34,877 bases of DNA. Origin: Pseudoxanthobacter soli DSM 19599 (GTDB taxonomy: Bacteria > Pseudomonadota > Alphaproteobacteria > Rhizobiales > Segnochrobactraceae). Of the stretch, positions 1 to 10,716 are shown piece by piece. Position 1 is the first letter of the stretch, and the number at the start of each line of letters is the position of its first letter. Both the position numbers and the translations under genes were made by a program. The stretch covers positions 1 to 34,877 of the forward strand of contig CAMDHY010000039.1 in assembly GCA_945898215.1 (NCBI GenBank), given 5' to 3'. Under the pieces are notes generated by a model, which saw nothing but the letters and a program-made list of their open reading frames with translations, was not told where the DNA came from and did no database searches.

Positions 1-266
1 AGGCGTGGTCGGAGATCTTCGCGGCGTCCCTTGGCCTGACGCTCGAGGTGCCGGCCGGCAGCGAGTTCGGGGCACGCGGCGCGGCACTCGTCGCCGGCGC
101 CGTCATCGGCCGCTTCGCCTCGCCCGCGGCGGCCGCCGCTGACACCCGCATCGATCGTGTCATCGCGCCCGACCCGATGCTGCGCGCCCGCCTCGACCGC
201 CGTTACGCCGCCTACCGCACCCTGATCGATACCCTCGCCCCCGCCTGGAAGGAGGTCGCACCATGA
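1..266 (+). CDS. FGGY-family carbohydrate kinase, C-terminal fragment
   Basis: The reading frame is open from the left edge (first full codon at base 3) to the TGA at 264-266, so only the last ~87 residues are present. The glycine/alanine-rich stretch [16 protein letters not shown], followed by a region ending [19 protein letters not shown], is typical of the C-terminal ATPase lobe of FGGY kinases (xylulokinase, ribulokinase, polyol kinases), which phosphorylate a sugar or polyol after import. Its stop overlaps the start of the ABC ATPase gene (ATGA), so the two are translationally coupled and the kinase probably acts on the sugar taken up by that transporter. The substrate cannot be told from the fragment. 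Confidence 0.8.
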   Translation, partial: AWSEIFAASLGLTLEVPAGSEFGARGAALVAGAVIGRFASPAAAAADTRIDRVIAPDPMLRARLDRRYAAYRTLIDTLAPAWKEVAP

Positions 267-1828
267 CGGCCACCGACGCTCCGCGCCCCGCTCCGGCCTC
301 CGCCGGCGTGCCGGTGCTCGAAATGCGCGGCATCTCCAAGACCTTCCCCGGCGTCAAGGCGCTGTCGGGCGTCTCCTTTGCAGCCTATGGCGGCGAGATC
401 CACGCGCTGATGGGCGAGAACGGCGCCGGCAAGTCGACCTTGATGAAGATCCTGTCGGGCGCCTACCAGGCCGATCCCGGCGGCGAGATCTGGATCGGCG
501 GCCAGAAGGCGATGATCGACGGTCCCCTCGCCGGCCGCCGTAACGGCATCGCCATCATCTACCAGGAGCTCGCGCTTTCCCCGAACCTCACGGTCGCCGA
601 GAACATGTTCCTCGGCGAGGAGATGTCGAAGAACGGCCTGATCGACCGCAAGGCGATGGCGGCGGCGGCGGCGCCGGTGCTCGCCCGCCTCGATGCGCCC
701 TTCCTGCCGACCACCAAGGTCGGCGATCTGTCGATCGCCGAGCGCCAGCTCGTCGAAATCGCCCGCGCCGTGGCGGCGCGCTCGCGCATCCTCGTCATGG
801 ACGAGCCGACCACGTCACTGTCGACCCACGAGACCGAGCGGCTGTTCGCGGTGATCCGGCAGCTGAAGTCGGAAGGCATCGCTATCATCTACATCAGCCA
901 CCGGATGGGCGAGGTCTACGAGCTGTCCGACCGCGTCAGCGTGCTGCGCGACGGCACCTATATCGGCACCCTCGGCCGCGCCGAGATCAGCGCCGACAAG
1001 CTCGTCCGCATGATGGTCGGCCGCGAGCTATCGTCCTTCTTCGCCAAGGAGCACCGCGCCCCGCCACACGACCGGGCGGTGCTGTTGAAGGTGGAGGGTG
1101 TCGGCGACGGCCGGCGCATCCACGACTGCTCGTTCGAGGTTTGGGCGGGGGAGGTGGTCGGCCTGTCCGGTCTCGTCGGCTCCGGGCGCACCGAACTCGC
1201 CCGCCTCGTCTGCGGCGCCGACCGCAAGACGACCGGCCGCGTCTTCATCGACGGCCGCGCGTGCCGCATCGACGGCCCCCTCGACGCCGTCGAGGCCGGC
1301 CTCGTCTACCTGACCGAGGACCGCAAGGCGCTCGGCGTCTTCCTCGACATGACGATCCGCGAGAACATCACCCTCGAGGTGATCGCCCGAGACGCCCGGC
1401 CGGGCGGCTTCCTCAACCGCAGCAAGGCGCGCGAGCGCGCCGACGCGGCGATGAAGGCGCTGTCGATCCGGGCGCCGCACACCAACCTCAATGTCGGGGC
1501 GCTGTCGGGCGGCAACCAGCAGAAGGTGCTGTTGTCGCGGCTGCTCGAGACGAAGCCGAAGGTGCTGATCCTCGACGAGCCGACGCGCGGCATCGACATC
1601 GGCGCGAAGTCGGAGATCTACCGGCTGATCGACGCCCTCGCCCGCGCCGGCAACGGCATCGTCGTCATCTCGAGCGAGCTGCCGGAGATCCTCGGCACCT
1701 GCGACCGCGTGCTCGTCATGCGCGACGGCACCATCGCCGGCGAGGTGACCGGCACGCCGGAGGCGCCGATCACCCAGGAGGCGATCATGGCGGTGGCGAC
1801 GGGGGCGGACGTGCAGCGGGCGGCCTGA
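263..1828 (+). CDS. Sugar ABC transporter, double ATP-binding subunit (RbsA/XylG type)
   Basis: This 521-residue protein carries two ABC domains in tandem, the hallmark of RbsA/XylG/AraG/MglA subunits that energise import of pentoses, hexoses or polyols. The first half has a clean Walker [10 protein letters not shown] (residues 51-59) and a Walker [12 protein letters not shown]. The second half has the degenerate P-loop GLVGSGRTE expected in this family, then the signature LSGGNQQKV and Walker [12 protein letters not shown]. The start ATG lies in the end of the kinase gene (ATGA overlap) with GGAGG just upstream at 250-255. It is the first transporter gene of a kinase-ATPase-permease-binding protein operon. 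The sugar is not determinable from sequence alone. Confidence 0.95.
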   Translation: MTATDAPRPAPASAGVPVLEMRGISKTFPGVKALSGVSFAAYGGEIHALMGENGAGKSTLMKILSGAYQADPGGEIWIGGQKAMIDGPLAGRRNGIAIIYQELALSPNLTVAENMFLGEEMSKNGLIDRKAMAAAAAPVLARLDAPFLPTTKVGDLSIAERQLVEIARAVAARSRILVMDEPTTSLSTHETERLFAVIRQLKSEGIAIIYISHRMGEVYELSDRVSVLRDGTYIGTLGRAEISADKLVRMMVGRELSSFFAKEHRAPPHDRAVLLKVEGVGDGRRIHDCSFEVWAGEVVGLSGLVGSGRTELARLVCGADRKTTGRVFIDGRACRIDGPLDAVEAGLVYLTEDRKALGVFLDMTIRENITLEVIARDARPGGFLNRSKARERADAAMKALSIRAPHTNLNVGALSGGNQQKVLLSRLLETKPKVLILDEPTRGIDIGAKSEIYRLIDALARAGNGIVVISSELPEILGTCDRVLVMRDGTIAGEVTGTPEAPITQEAIMAVATGADVQRAA

Positions 1829-1899
1829 GGCGACGGCGAGGCACGCCACCAGATCGAAAGAACGCCCGAAAAGGGCGACGGACGCAGGAGGGGACGAGG

Positions 1900-2913
1900 A
1901 TGGCGGAGATGCGCAGCGGGGGCGCGGGCGACACTGCGAAGGCGGCGGCGTTGCAGGAGTCGCGGCGCGGCTCGATGCGCCAGATGATCCAGGTGCTCGG
2001 CATGCTGCCGGTGCTGATCATCATCTGCATCGCCTTCGAGCTGATGAGCGGCCGCTTCATGAGCTGGCAGAACCTCTCGATCGTCGCGCAGCAGGCCTCC
2101 ATCAACGTCGTGCTCGCCGCCGGCATGACCTTCGTCATCCTCACCGGCGGCATCGACCTGTCGGTCGGCTCGATCCTCGCCGCCTCGGCGATGGTCGCCA
2201 TCATGGGCTCGCTGATTCCGGACTGGGGGATGCTCGGCGTGCCCGCGGCGCTCGCCGTCGGCCTCGGCTTCGGGCTCCTGAACGGCGCCCTGATCGCGCT
2301 GGCAAACCTTCCACCGTTCATCGTGACACTGGGATCGCTGACGGCCGTGCGCGGCGTCGCGCGTCTGCTCGGCGAGGACACCACCGTGTTCAATCCCGAG
2401 CTGCCGTTCGCCTTCATCGGCAACGGCACGCTGTTCGGCGTGCCCTGGCTCGTCATCATCGCGCTCGCCGTCGTGGTGATCTCGTGGATCATCCTCAGGC
2501 GCACCGTGCTCGGCACCCGCATCTACGCCGTCGGCGGCAATCCCGACGCGGCGCGGCTCGCCGGCATCAAGGTCTGGCAGATCCTGCTGTTCGTCTATGG
2601 CGCCGCCGGGCTGCTCGCCGGCCTCGGCGGCGTGATGGCGGCGGCCCGCCTCTATGCGGCGAACGGCCTGCAGCTCGGCATGAGCTACGAGCTCGACGCC
2701 ATCGCCGCCGTCATCCTCGGCGGCACCTCCTTCACCGGCGGCATCGGCTCGATCTGGGGGACGCTGATCGGCGCGCTGATCATCGCCATTCTGACGAACG
2801 GGCTCATCCTCGTCGGCGTCTCGGACATCTGGCAGTACATCATCAAGGGCTTGGTGATCATCGGGGCGGTCGCACTCGACCGCTACCGCCTCAGCCACGG
2901 CGGGCGGACCTGA
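1900..2913 (+). CDS. Sugar ABC transporter permease (RbsC type)
   Basis: A 337-residue inner-membrane permease with about eight to ten hydrophobic segments. It contains the RbsC-family landmarks GMTFVILTGGIDLSVGS, GLLNGALIA, LPPFIVTLG and AAVILGGTSFTGGIGS. The ATG at 1900 is chosen because AGGAGGGG stands 7-14 bases upstream, and because the N-terminal stretch (soluble, then MRQMIQVLGMLPVLIII) fits the family; the same frame is open much further upstream only because of high GC. It lies 71 bp downstream of the ATPase gene and forms the membrane pore of the same importer. Confidence 0.95.
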   Translation: MAEMRSGGAGDTAKAAALQESRRGSMRQMIQVLGMLPVLIIICIAFELMSGRFMSWQNLSIVAQQASINVVLAAGMTFVILTGGIDLSVGSILAASAMVAIMGSLIPDWGMLGVPAALAVGLGFGLLNGALIALANLPPFIVTLGSLTAVRGVARLLGEDTTVFNPELPFAFIGNGTLFGVPWLVIIALAVVVISWIILRRTVLGTRIYAVGGNPDAARLAGIKVWQILLFVYGAAGLLAGLGGVMAAARLYAANGLQLGMSYELDAIAAVILGGTSFTGGIGSIWGTLIGALIIAILTNGLILVGVSDIWQYIIKGLVIIGAVALDRYRLSHGGRT

Positions 2914-3028
2914 TCGTCACCCGGACGGACGGCGGTCGCGCACCGCGCGGCCGTCGCAAGGACCACGAAGCGAGGCGAACCCCGCGCCAAGGCGGGCCGC
3001 CGCACATCACCACCGGAGGAGACAGAAG

Positions 3029-3964
3029 ATGACGCTTTCCCGCATCGCGATCGGCCTCGCCGTCGCCGCCGCCATGGCGGCCCCGGCCGCCGCCAAGGAC
3101 CTGAACACCGTCGGCATCTCGGTCGGCTCGCTCGGCAACCCGTTCTTCGTCGCCACCATCAAGGGCATCGAGGCGAACGCCCGGAAGATCAATCCCGACG
3201 CGAACTTCACCAACACCTCGTCCGACTACGACCTCAACAAGCAGTTCACCCAGATCGACAACTTCATCGCCGCCGGCGTCGACATCATCATGATCAACGC
3301 CGTCGATCCGGTGGCGATCGAGCCGGCGATCAAGAAGGCGCAGGCGGCCGGCATCGTCGTCGGCGCCTTCGACGTGTCGGCGAAGGGCGCCGACGTCACG
3401 GTGATGACCGACAACGTCAAGGCCGGTGCCATCGCCTGCCAGTATCTCGCCGACCACCTGAAGGGGAAGGGCGAGGTCATCATCGTCAACGGGCCGCAGG
3501 TGTCGTCGATCGTCGACCGCGTCAACGGTTGCAAGGAGACCTTCGCCAAGTATCCCGACATCAAGATCCTGTCGGACAACCAGGACGCCAAGGGTTCGCG
3601 CGACGGCGGCTTCGCGGTCGGCCAGTCGCTGCTCACCCGCTTCCCGAAGGTCGACGCGATCTTCGCCATCAACGATCCGACCGCGATCGGCGTCAATCTC
3701 GCGGCCAAGCAGCTCGGCCGCAGCGAGTTCATCATCACGGCCGTCGACGGCGCCCCGGACATCGAGGCGGAGCTGAAGTCCGGCACCTCGCTGATCAAGG
3801 CGTCCGCCTCGCAGGACCCCTACGTCATGGCCGGCCAGGCGATGACCATGGCCGCCGAGGTGCTGAAGGGCAACAAGCCGGCCGAGGCCGTCGTGCTGCT
3901 CGAGCCGAAGCTGATCACCTCGGAGAACCTCGCCGACTACCAGGGCTGGACCGCGGCGCGCTGA
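3029..3964 (+). CDS. Periplasmic sugar-binding protein of ABC transporter (RbsB type)
   Basis: The 311-residue product begins with a signal peptide (MTLSRIAIGLAVAAAMAAPAAA, cleavage near AAA-KD). The mature part is a two-lobe type I periplasmic binding fold with typical motifs VGISVGSLGNPFF, NAVDPVAIEPAIKKAQAAGI, GAIACQYLADHLKGKG and AIFAINDPTAIGVNLAAK. It captures the sugar for the RbsA/RbsC-like subunits encoded just upstream. The 115-bp gap from the permease gene ends in a strong GGAGGAGA ribosome site, and such spacing often goes with higher expression of the binding protein. It belongs to the ribose/xylose/polyol group, but the exact ligand is not evident. Confidence 0.95.
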   Translation: MTLSRIAIGLAVAAAMAAPAAAKDLNTVGISVGSLGNPFFVATIKGIEANARKINPDANFTNTSSDYDLNKQFTQIDNFIAAGVDIIMINAVDPVAIEPAIKKAQAAGIVVGAFDVSAKGADVTVMTDNVKAGAIACQYLADHLKGKGEVIIVNGPQVSSIVDRVNGCKETFAKYPDIKILSDNQDAKGSRDGGFAVGQSLLTRFPKVDAIFAINDPTAIGVNLAAKQLGRSEFIITAVDGAPDIEAELKSGTSLIKASASQDPYVMAGQAMTMAAEVLKGNKPAEAVVLLEPKLITSENLADYQGWTAAR

Positions 3965-3995
3965 GCCGCCGCCGATCCATCCTTCCAGACACGAG

Positions 3996-4025
3996 AACGC
4001 CGGCCGGAGCGATCCGGCCGGCGTT
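3996..4025 (+). terminator. Perfect 13-bp hairpin after the sugar transporter operon
   Basis: Bases 3996-4008 (AACGCCGGCCGGA) pair perfectly with 4013-4025 around a GCGA loop, 32 bases after the binding-protein stop. There is no long T tract, only TTGTCC, so it may terminate weakly or act as a 3' stabilising structure. It also separates the operon from the convergent ohr gene. Confidence 0.7.
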
Positions 4026-4083
4026 GTCCGTGTCCCGTCTCCCGCTCGCCGGGCTGCCGTGGGCGGGAGCCCGAAAGCTCCGC

Positions 4084-4503
4084 TCAGGCGAGCGTGATGC
4101 GGACGGGGATGTTGCCCTTCGTCGCGTGGGCGTAGGGGCAGACGATCTCGGCGTCGTGCAGGAGCTTCTCCGCCGTCGCCTTGTCGAGGCCCGGCAGCGA
4201 TACCTTGAGGTCGACCTCAAGGCCGAAGCCGGTGCCGTCGTCGCGCGGACCGATACCGACGTGGCCGGTCACCTTGGCGTCAGACGGAACGGTGATCTTG
4301 TCCTTGCCGGCGACGTACTTCACCGCGCCCAGGAAACAGGCGGAGAACCCGGCCGCGAACAGCTGCTCGGGGTTGGCGCCGTCGCCACCGCCGCCCATCT
4401 GCTTCGGCACCGCGAGCTTCAGATCGACGACGCCGTCGCTCGAGACGGCGCGGCCGTCGCGGCCGCCGGTGGCTGAGGCTTCCGCCGTATAGACGATGGC
4501 CAT
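4084..4503 (-). CDS. ohr: Organic hydroperoxide resistance protein, OsmC/Ohr family
   Basis: This 139-residue thiol peroxidase reduces organic hydroperoxides using two reactive cysteines. These are visible as Cys56 in FAAGFSACFLGAVKYVA and Cys122 in AEIVCPYAHATKGN. The supporting residues Arg16 (GGRDGRA) and Glu47 (NPEQLFAAG) are in place, and length and motifs match Ohr rather than general OsmC. The start at 4503 (MAIVYTAEAS) is chosen because it matches the family and has AAGGGAGA 7-14 bases upstream; the frame could extend to 4572 but that would cover the promoter. The gene is divergent from a MarR-family regulator, the classic ohr/ohrR arrangement, so induction by organic peroxides is likely. 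Confidence 0.95.
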   Translation of the reverse strand: MAIVYTAEASATGGRDGRAVSSDGVVDLKLAVPKQMGGGGDGANPEQLFAAGFSACFLGAVKYVAGKDKITVPSDAKVTGHVGIGPRDDGTGFGLEVDLKVSLPGLDKATAEKLLHDAEIVCPYAHATKGNIPVRITLA

Positions 4504-4561
4504 GTGACATCTCCCTTTTCGTTTCGGCCGGGCGTGAGGGCGCTTCCGGCCATGCATTTTC

Positions 4562-4573
4562 ATTGTGCGCAAT
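4562..4573. promoter_or_regulatory. Candidate OhrR operator, copy 1
   Basis: ATTGTGCGCAAT is near-palindromic and differs at only one position from a second copy at 4618-4629. It lies about 59 bp upstream of the ohr start in the divergent ohr/ohrR promoter region, where OhrR dimers bind AT-rich dyads in related bacteria. The assignment to OhrR is inference. Confidence 0.55.
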
Positions 4574-4617
4574 TTAATCGGGTGCTGTCAAGTCTGTTCG
4601 AGGCAGCTTGCAATGGG

Positions 4618-4629
4618 ATTTTGCGCAAT
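4618..4629. promoter_or_regulatory. Candidate OhrR operator, copy 2
   Basis: ATTTTGCGCAAT repeats the 4562 site with 11 of 12 identical bases, 56 bp away. It lies 42 bp before the preferred ohrR start, where bound OhrR would autoregulate. A partial TTGCAAT stands between the two at 4608-4614. Confidence 0.5.
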
Positions 4630-4671
4630 CGAAATGGCCGCGCTATGACGGTGGCGAGAGGGTCCCATCCG

Positions 4672-5202
4672 ATGCCGCACGCCGACGAGATCGCCACCCC
4701 CGCACCGATGCCCGAGGCGGGCGCGCTGGCGCTCGACAACCAGCTCTGCTTCGCCGTCTACGCGGCCTCGCACGCCTTCGCCCGCACCTACCGCCCGCTG
4801 CTCGAACGGCTGGGGCTCACCTATCCGCAATATCTGGTGATGCTGGTGCTTTGGGAGCGTGACGGGCTGACGGTGAAGGCGATCGGCGAGCGCCTCGGCC
4901 TTGATTCCGGCACCCTGACGCCGCTCCTGAAGCGCCTCGCCACCGCCGGCCTGGTGACGCGCAGCCGCGACGCCGAGGACGAGCGGCAGGTCCGCATTTC
5001 CCTCAGCGATGCCGGCCGGGCGCTGCGGGCCGAGGCGGCGGGACTGCCGACGGTCATCGCCGGCCGGCTCGGCCTCGATGCCGGTGAACTGAAGCGCCTG
5101 CGCCGCGAGATCGACGGGCTGCGGCTCGCCCTCGACGCCGCGATCGAGGGCGCCGAGGCGGCCTCCAAGACGGATGCTGGCGAGACCGACGCCGTCGCCT
5201 GA
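4672..5202 (+). CDS. ohrR: MarR-family transcriptional regulator, OhrR type
   Basis: A 176-residue winged-helix repressor. The N-terminal motif [16 protein letters not shown] holds the peroxide-sensing cysteine (Cys26 with this start), followed by [23 protein letters not shown] and the DNA-binding segment [21 protein letters not shown] with the wing [14 protein letters not shown]. OhrR represses ohr until its cysteine is oxidised by an organic peroxide. The start at 4672 (MPHADEI) is preferred because GAGAGGG lies 9-15 bases upstream; the ATG at 4645 in the same frame is an alternative that would add nine residues and nearly touch the second operator-like repeat. Confidence 0.9.
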   Translation: MPHADEIATPAPMPEAGALALDNQLCFAVYAASHAFARTYRPLLERLGLTYPQYLVMLVLWERDGLTVKAIGERLGLDSGTLTPLLKRLATAGLVTRSRDAEDERQVRISLSDAGRALRAEAAGLPTVIAGRLGLDAGELKRLRREIDGLRLALDAAIEGAEAASKTDAGETDAVA

Positions 5203-5214
5203 CGGGGGCGCCGC

Positions 5215-5958
5215 TCAGCCGCCGGACGAACGCCGCCCGACTGTCGGCCGCCCCGGCTCCTGCCGCGCGGCATCCGACGCCAGCGCCTCGATCAGCGCCA
5301 CCGTCTCCTGGTGCACGGCGCTGTCCGGATCGCGGAAATCCGCCGCCGTGTGCCGGCGGCCGAGGGCGGACAGGCGGACGAGGGCGCGTGCCCGCTGGCG
5401 GCGCGTCCGCTTCAGCTCGCTTGGCTGGTAGCGGAAGAACACCCGGAAGAGCTCGCCGTCGCCGAGCAGGCCCGCCACTTCGGCGGCCGTGCAGTAGAGC
5501 AGGAACAGCACCAGGATCCAGGTCTGGATGAACAGGAACCGGTTCCACGAGAAGTGCTCGGCGAGGTGCAGGCCAAAGCCGCCCACCCCGCCCGTCTCGA
5601 AGACGTAGTGGACGAGGGCCTCGAGCAGCCGGGCGATGAACACGAAGAGCCAGTAGACCAGTGTCTTGAACAGGATCGGCGCGATCAGCGGCGCGTGGTC
5701 GAAGACGCGCAGGAACGGCATCTTGTCGGCGACGAGTACCGCCTTGCCGACCACCAGCGCCATCACCACGGCGACGAGGTAGCCGGAGAAGGCGATCTCG
5801 TACTCGGCGAGGATCAGGTGCTGGGTGAAGACGATGATGGTGAAGCCGACGGCGAAGAAGATCGTCGGCGGCAGCACCTGGCGGAACTCGTGCAGGAAGA
5901 ACGCGAGCGCGCGCGCGCCGAAGCTGCGCGGCGCCGTGCCTGCGGCGGGACTGTGCAT
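5215..5958 (-). CDS. Conserved-looking membrane protein of unknown function, last gene of the urease operon
   Basis: I do not recognise this 247-residue protein as a named family. It has about four hydrophobic helices (near [57 protein letters not shown] and [21 protein letters not shown]), short soluble ends and a basic C-terminal tail ([19 protein letters not shown]). It starts 44 bp after ureG on the same strand, so it is probably co-transcribed with urease. It is not UreJ/HupE, UreI or a nickel permease by any motif I can see: there is no His-rich HX4DH or HAXDADH signature. It meets ohrR tail to tail. Confidence 0.75.
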   Translation of the reverse strand: MHSPAAGTAPRSFGARALAFFLHEFRQVLPPTIFFAVGFTIIVFTQHLILAEYEIAFSGYLVAVVMALVVGKAVLVADKMPFLRVFDHAPLIAPILFKTLVYWLFVFIARLLEALVHYVFETGGVGGFGLHLAEHFSWNRFLFIQTWILVLFLLYCTAAEVAGLLGDGELFRVFFRYQPSELKRTRRQRARALVRLSALGRRHTAADFRDPDSAVHQETVALIEALASDAARQEPGRPTVGRRSSGG

Positions 5959-6002
5959 TCTGCTGGCCTCTCCCCGGGCCGACCCGCCGTCCCCCGACGC
6001 CG

Positions 6003-6665
6003 TCAGCCGAGCCCGCCGGCAGTCTCCACGAAGCCGACGACGGCGTCGACACCCTCGCCGGATTTCACGTTGGTGAAGACGAACGGCCGCGCTCCCCGCA
6101 TCCTGCGGGCGTCGCGGTCCATCACCTCGAGCGAGGCGCCGACCATCGGCGCGAGGTCGATCTTGTTGATGACGAGGAGGTCCGACCGCGTGATCCCGGG
6201 CCCGCCCTTGCGGGGGATCTTGTCGCCGGCCGAGACGTCGATGACGTAGATCGTGATGTCGGCGAGTGCCGGCGAGAACGTCGCCGCGAGGTTGTCGCCG
6301 CCGGATTCGATCAGGATGAGGTCGAGGCCGGGAAAGCGGGCGTTGAGGTCGGCGACGGCGGCGAGGTTGATCGAGGCGTCCTCGCGGATCGCCGTGTGCG
6401 GACAGCCGCCGGTCTCGACGCCCAGGATGCGCTCCGGCGCCAGCGCCCCGGAGCGGGTGAGGAACTCGGCGTCCTCCTTGGTGTAGATGTCGTTGGTGAT
6501 GGCGGCGAGCTCGAAGCGGTCGCGCAGGCGCTTGCAGAGCGCGTCCATCAGCGCCGTCTTGCCGGAGCCGACCGGGCCGCCGACGCCGACGCGGAGCGGC
6601 CCGTGCGGCGACTTCACCGGGCGGACAGGGAACGGGGTCGGCGCGAACGACGCAACGTCGGTCAT
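6003..6665 (-). CDS. ureG: Urease accessory GTPase UreG
   Basis: A 220-residue SIMIBI-class GTPase that drives nickel insertion into apo-urease. It shows the P-loop GGPVGSGKT (residues 29-37), the nickel-binding Cys-Pro-His motif in [18 protein letters not shown], the Walker B region [17 protein letters not shown] and the guanine-specificity motif NKIDL. It begins with its ATG overlapping the end of ureF (ATGA at 6662-6665), indicating coupled translation. It works with UreE, UreF and UreD, all encoded upstream. Confidence 0.97.
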   Translation of the reverse strand: MTDVASFAPTPFPVRPVKSPHGPLRVGVGGPVGSGKTALMDALCKRLRDRFELAAITNDIYTKEDAEFLTRSGALAPERILGVETGGCPHTAIREDASINLAAVADLNARFPGLDLILIESGGDNLAATFSPALADITIYVIDVSAGDKIPRKGGPGITRSDLLVINKIDLAPMVGASLEVMDRDARRMRGARPFVFTNVKSGEGVDAVVGFVETAGGLG

Positions 6666-7474
6666 GAGCGGAACAGCCTCGTGTACTGGGTCTCGTGGCG
6701 GGCGGAGGCGATGTCGGCGCGCAGGCTCGCGCCGCCGATGTCGTCGAGAGTGGCCGTTTCCACCTCGGCGGCCACAGTGACTACCACCGGCATCAGCGCG
6801 GCGACGGCGCGCTGGCCGTCGGTCTGGCCGAGCGGCACCAGCCGAACCGCGGCGGAAGAAAGATTAGCCACAAAAGCAATGAGTGCAGATGCGATCGTAG
6901 CCGGCAAAGCAAGGCCGTGGGCTGCGGAAATTGTCCCCACCGCGACCGGCAGCGCTGCCTGAAGCCCGGCGTCTGCGAGGGTCGCCACCACCCTCTCCAC
7001 CGCCTCGCCCGGCCACGTCTGCCGCACCGCCTTGAGGAAGGCCTCGCCCTGGGCGAGCGATTCGAGCCGCCGCTCGCGGGTCGGCTGCGAAGCCGCGGCG
7101 AGTTCCGCGACGCGCACGAGCCCCTCTTCGTCGCCGGCCTCGACGGCGCGCCAGGCGTGGGCGAGCAGGATCATGTCGGATCGCCCGGCACCGTGGCGGA
7201 CGACCCCGTCGAGCCAGGCGACAAGGCTGGCGAGATCGCGGACGGTGCCGTCCTCCACCGCCCATTCGAGCCCGTGGCTGTAGGCGAAGGCGCCGACGGG
7301 GAAGGCCGGCGACAGCCAGGTCTGCAGGATCAGCGTCTGCAGGATCGCCGACGGGGCATCCGGGCCACCCGCACGCAACGAAGGCACGCCCGCGGCTGGC
7401 GGGTCCGGCAAGGGCGAAACCATTGCCACACCACCGCCGGGCGTCGTGTCGGCCGGCTCAGCCCCCGTGCGCAT
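6662..7474 (-). CDS. ureF: Urease accessory protein UreF
   Basis: A 270-residue (or 253-residue) all-helical chaperone that bridges UreD and UreG during nickel delivery. The family core starts at [29 protein letters not shown] and continues with the conserved [13 protein letters not shown] end. The ATG at 7474 overlaps the ureE stop by 17 bases; an in-frame ATG at 7423 (MVSPLPD) would avoid the overlap and remove a low-complexity leader. Neither start has a strong ribosome site, so the choice is uncertain. Confidence 0.95.
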   Translation of the reverse strand: MRTGAEPADTTPGGGVAMVSPLPDPPAAGVPSLRAGGPDAPSAILQTLILQTWLSPAFPVGAFAYSHGLEWAVEDGTVRDLASLVAWLDGVVRHGAGRSDMILLAHAWRAVEAGDEEGLVRVAELAAASQPTRERRLESLAQGEAFLKAVRQTWPGEAVERVVATLADAGLQAALPVAVGTISAAHGLALPATIASALIAFVANLSSAAVRLVPLGQTDGQRAVAALMPVVVTVAAEVETATLDDIGGASLRADIASARHETQYTRLFRS

Positions 7475-8279
7475 GGCCGCCGCCGCAGCGTCCCCCGGTC
7501 GCCTCGTCGGGCGCGCAATAGCCGTGGTCGTCGTGGTCCGGGATGATCGCCACCGTCACGCGCTCCGCGGCCACCGTCAGCGGCGCCACCGGCTCACGCC
7601 TCGGCGACGCGCTGTGGGAGTGGGCGTGGTGATGGGCGTCGTCATGGGCGTGGCCGCGATCGTCGCCATCGGGGTGGTGATGGTCGTGACCCGCCGGGTG
7701 ATGGTGGTCGTGGTCGCCGTGATCGTGGTGGTGCCCGTGATTGTCGCCGTGGTGATGGTCGCCGTGGTGATGATCACCCCGCGCATGCCCGTGCGGCTCA
7801 TGCTCATGGCCATGATCATGGGAACCATGCTCGTGGCCGTGCACCGCACCGAGGCCGTACGCCCCGCCCTCGGGCCGGAAGGCGGCGCGCGCCGGGGCCA
7901 GCCGGCCGCCGAGGCCTTCCACCATCGCCTCGATGACGTGGTCGCGGCGGATCACCAGCCGGTCGGGGCGGAGTTCCGTCGGCAGGTGGCGGTTGCCGAG
8001 GTGCCAGGCGATGCGCACGAGCTCGGCCGGCGAGGCGGCAGTGATCGCCACCACGTCCTCCTCCGCCGCGCGAACCCGCACGATCCGGCCATCCTCCAGC
8101 ACCAGCCCGTCGCCGTCCTGCAGCACCGTCGCCTCGGCGAGATCGAGCAGGAAGGCGAGCCCGCCCTCGCCCGTCATCGCCATGCGGCGGCGGTGGCGGT
8201 CCTCGCGATCGAGCACCACCGTGTCGGCGACGGCGGCGGCGTCGAAGCTTCCGGCAGGCGAAACGGCGTGGGCGTGCAT
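7458..8279 (-). CDS. ureE: Urease nickel chaperone UreE with very long His-rich C-terminus
   Basis: This 273-residue protein has the normal two UreE domains in its first ~145 residues, with the conserved metal-site region [16 protein letters not shown]. It then carries an exceptional tail: about 35 histidines in roughly 80 residues ([34 protein letters not shown] and so on), a 35-residue non-His linker, and a second metal-rich end [12 protein letters not shown]...[10 protein letters not shown] with two cysteines. Typical UreE proteins are 150-200 residues. UreE stores nickel and donates it to the UreDFG-apourease complex; the tail should bind many metal ions. The gene sits 13 bp downstream of ureC in the urease operon. 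Confidence 0.95.
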   Translation of the reverse strand: MHAHAVSPAGSFDAAAVADTVVLDREDRHRRRMAMTGEGGLAFLLDLAEATVLQDGDGLVLEDGRIVRVRAAEEDVVAITAASPAELVRIAWHLGNRHLPTELRPDRLVIRRDHVIEAMVEGLGGRLAPARAAFRPEGGAYGLGAVHGHEHGSHDHGHEHEPHGHARGDHHHGDHHHGDNHGHHHDHGDHDHHHPAGHDHHHPDGDDRGHAHDDAHHHAHSHSASPRREPVAPLTVAAERVTVAIIPDHDDHGYCAPDEATGGRCGGGHAHGG

Positions 8280-8292
8280 GGCGGCGCCCCGC

Positions 8293-10005
<1,713 letters not shown>

Positions 10006-10018
10006 AGGCGGTGCCTCG

Positions 10019-10417
10019 TCAGGCGGTGAGGAGCGTGAAGCCCGGTGCGTCCCGGGCGTCCGTGTCAAAGGTGTAGGTCGTCGTGGCGCCGGCCGTGCGG
10101 CCCAGTTCGGCGATCAGGTAGTCCGAGAAGTCCGCCTTGCCGGACCGGAAATGGCCGAGCGCCACCTCGACGGCGTCAACCGACTCGATCAGCACGTCGG
10201 GACGAAGCAGCAGCGTCTCCAGTTCCGCGACGACGGTCTCCCGGGGCACCTTCTTCTGGCGGATCAGGGTCCACACGAACTCCACCAGCACGACGACGCT
10301 GAGGAACACCGGCTCCTCCGGGCTCGCCCGTAGTGCGAGCGCATGGGCGACCGGAGATTGCCTCTCGTCATCCGAAAGGAAGATGCGCAGGAGAATGTTG
10401 GTGTCGAAGGCGATCAC
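10019..10417 (-). CDS. vapC: PIN-domain toxin, VapC type
   Basis: A 132-residue PIN-domain ribonuclease. The acidic catalytic set is complete: Asp5 ([11 protein letters not shown]), Glu46 (VVLVEFVW), Asp96/Asp99 ([10 protein letters not shown]) and Asp118/Asp120 (TFDTDA). VapC toxins cleave specific tRNAs or rRNA and are held inactive by the antitoxin encoded next to them. It follows the antitoxin gene by 12 bp and is embedded between ureB and ureC, reading in the operon direction. The intact active site and intact partner argue that it is functional and not a relic. Confidence 0.92.
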   Translation of the reverse strand: MIAFDTNILLRIFLSDDERQSPVAHALALRASPEEPVFLSVVVLVEFVWTLIRQKKVPRETVVAELETLLLRPDVLIESVDAVEVALGHFRSGKADFSDYLIAELGRTAGATTTYTFDTDARDAPGFTLLTA

Positions 10418-10429
10418 CCCGCCATTCCC

Positions 10430-10699
10430 CTAGCGCCGGCTGCGCGCGTCCTGCTCGGCCATGGCCGCATCTATTGCCGCCACCGTCTCGTCAGTCCGCG
10501 AAGTCGGTCCACCGCCATAGTCCGCCAGCGAGCCGAAGTGGTCGGCTAGGCGGCCGGACTTCTTACGGAGCGTAGCCTGTCCATCGTCCTCCACGATGAT
10601 CTCCAACTGATCACCGGGTTCGGCCCGGACCAGACGGCGATATCCAGCCGGCAGCGTCACCTGACCCTTCGATGTCACCGTCATTGCAAAGCGCCGCAT
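10430..10699 (-). CDS. vapB: AbrB/MazE-fold antitoxin, VapB type
   Basis: This 89-residue protein begins with the swapped-hairpin DNA-binding fold shared by AbrB, MazE and VapB: MTVTSKGQVTLPAGYRRLVRAEPGDQLEIIVEDDG. A polar C-terminal segment (SGRLADHFGSLADYGG...AAIDAAMAEQDARSRR) would wrap around the toxin. The antitoxin-then-toxin order and 12-bp spacing are standard. The start could also be the internal ATG at the M of MTVTSKG. A perfect inverted repeat directly upstream (10717-10740) is the likely autoregulatory operator. Confidence 0.9.
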   Translation of the reverse strand: MRRFAMTVTSKGQVTLPAGYRRLVRAEPGDQLEIIVEDDGQATLRKKSGRLADHFGSLADYGGGPTSRTDETVAAIDAAMAEQDARSRR

Positions 10700-10716
10700 T
10701 GGCTCAACCCCAGATC

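Noticed and set aside
7577-7849. Thr/Met/Ile-rich minus-strand open frame inside the ureE His-rich region
   Set aside because: It is the out-of-frame reading of CAC/CAT histidine codons (giving ACC/ATC) and has no independent support.
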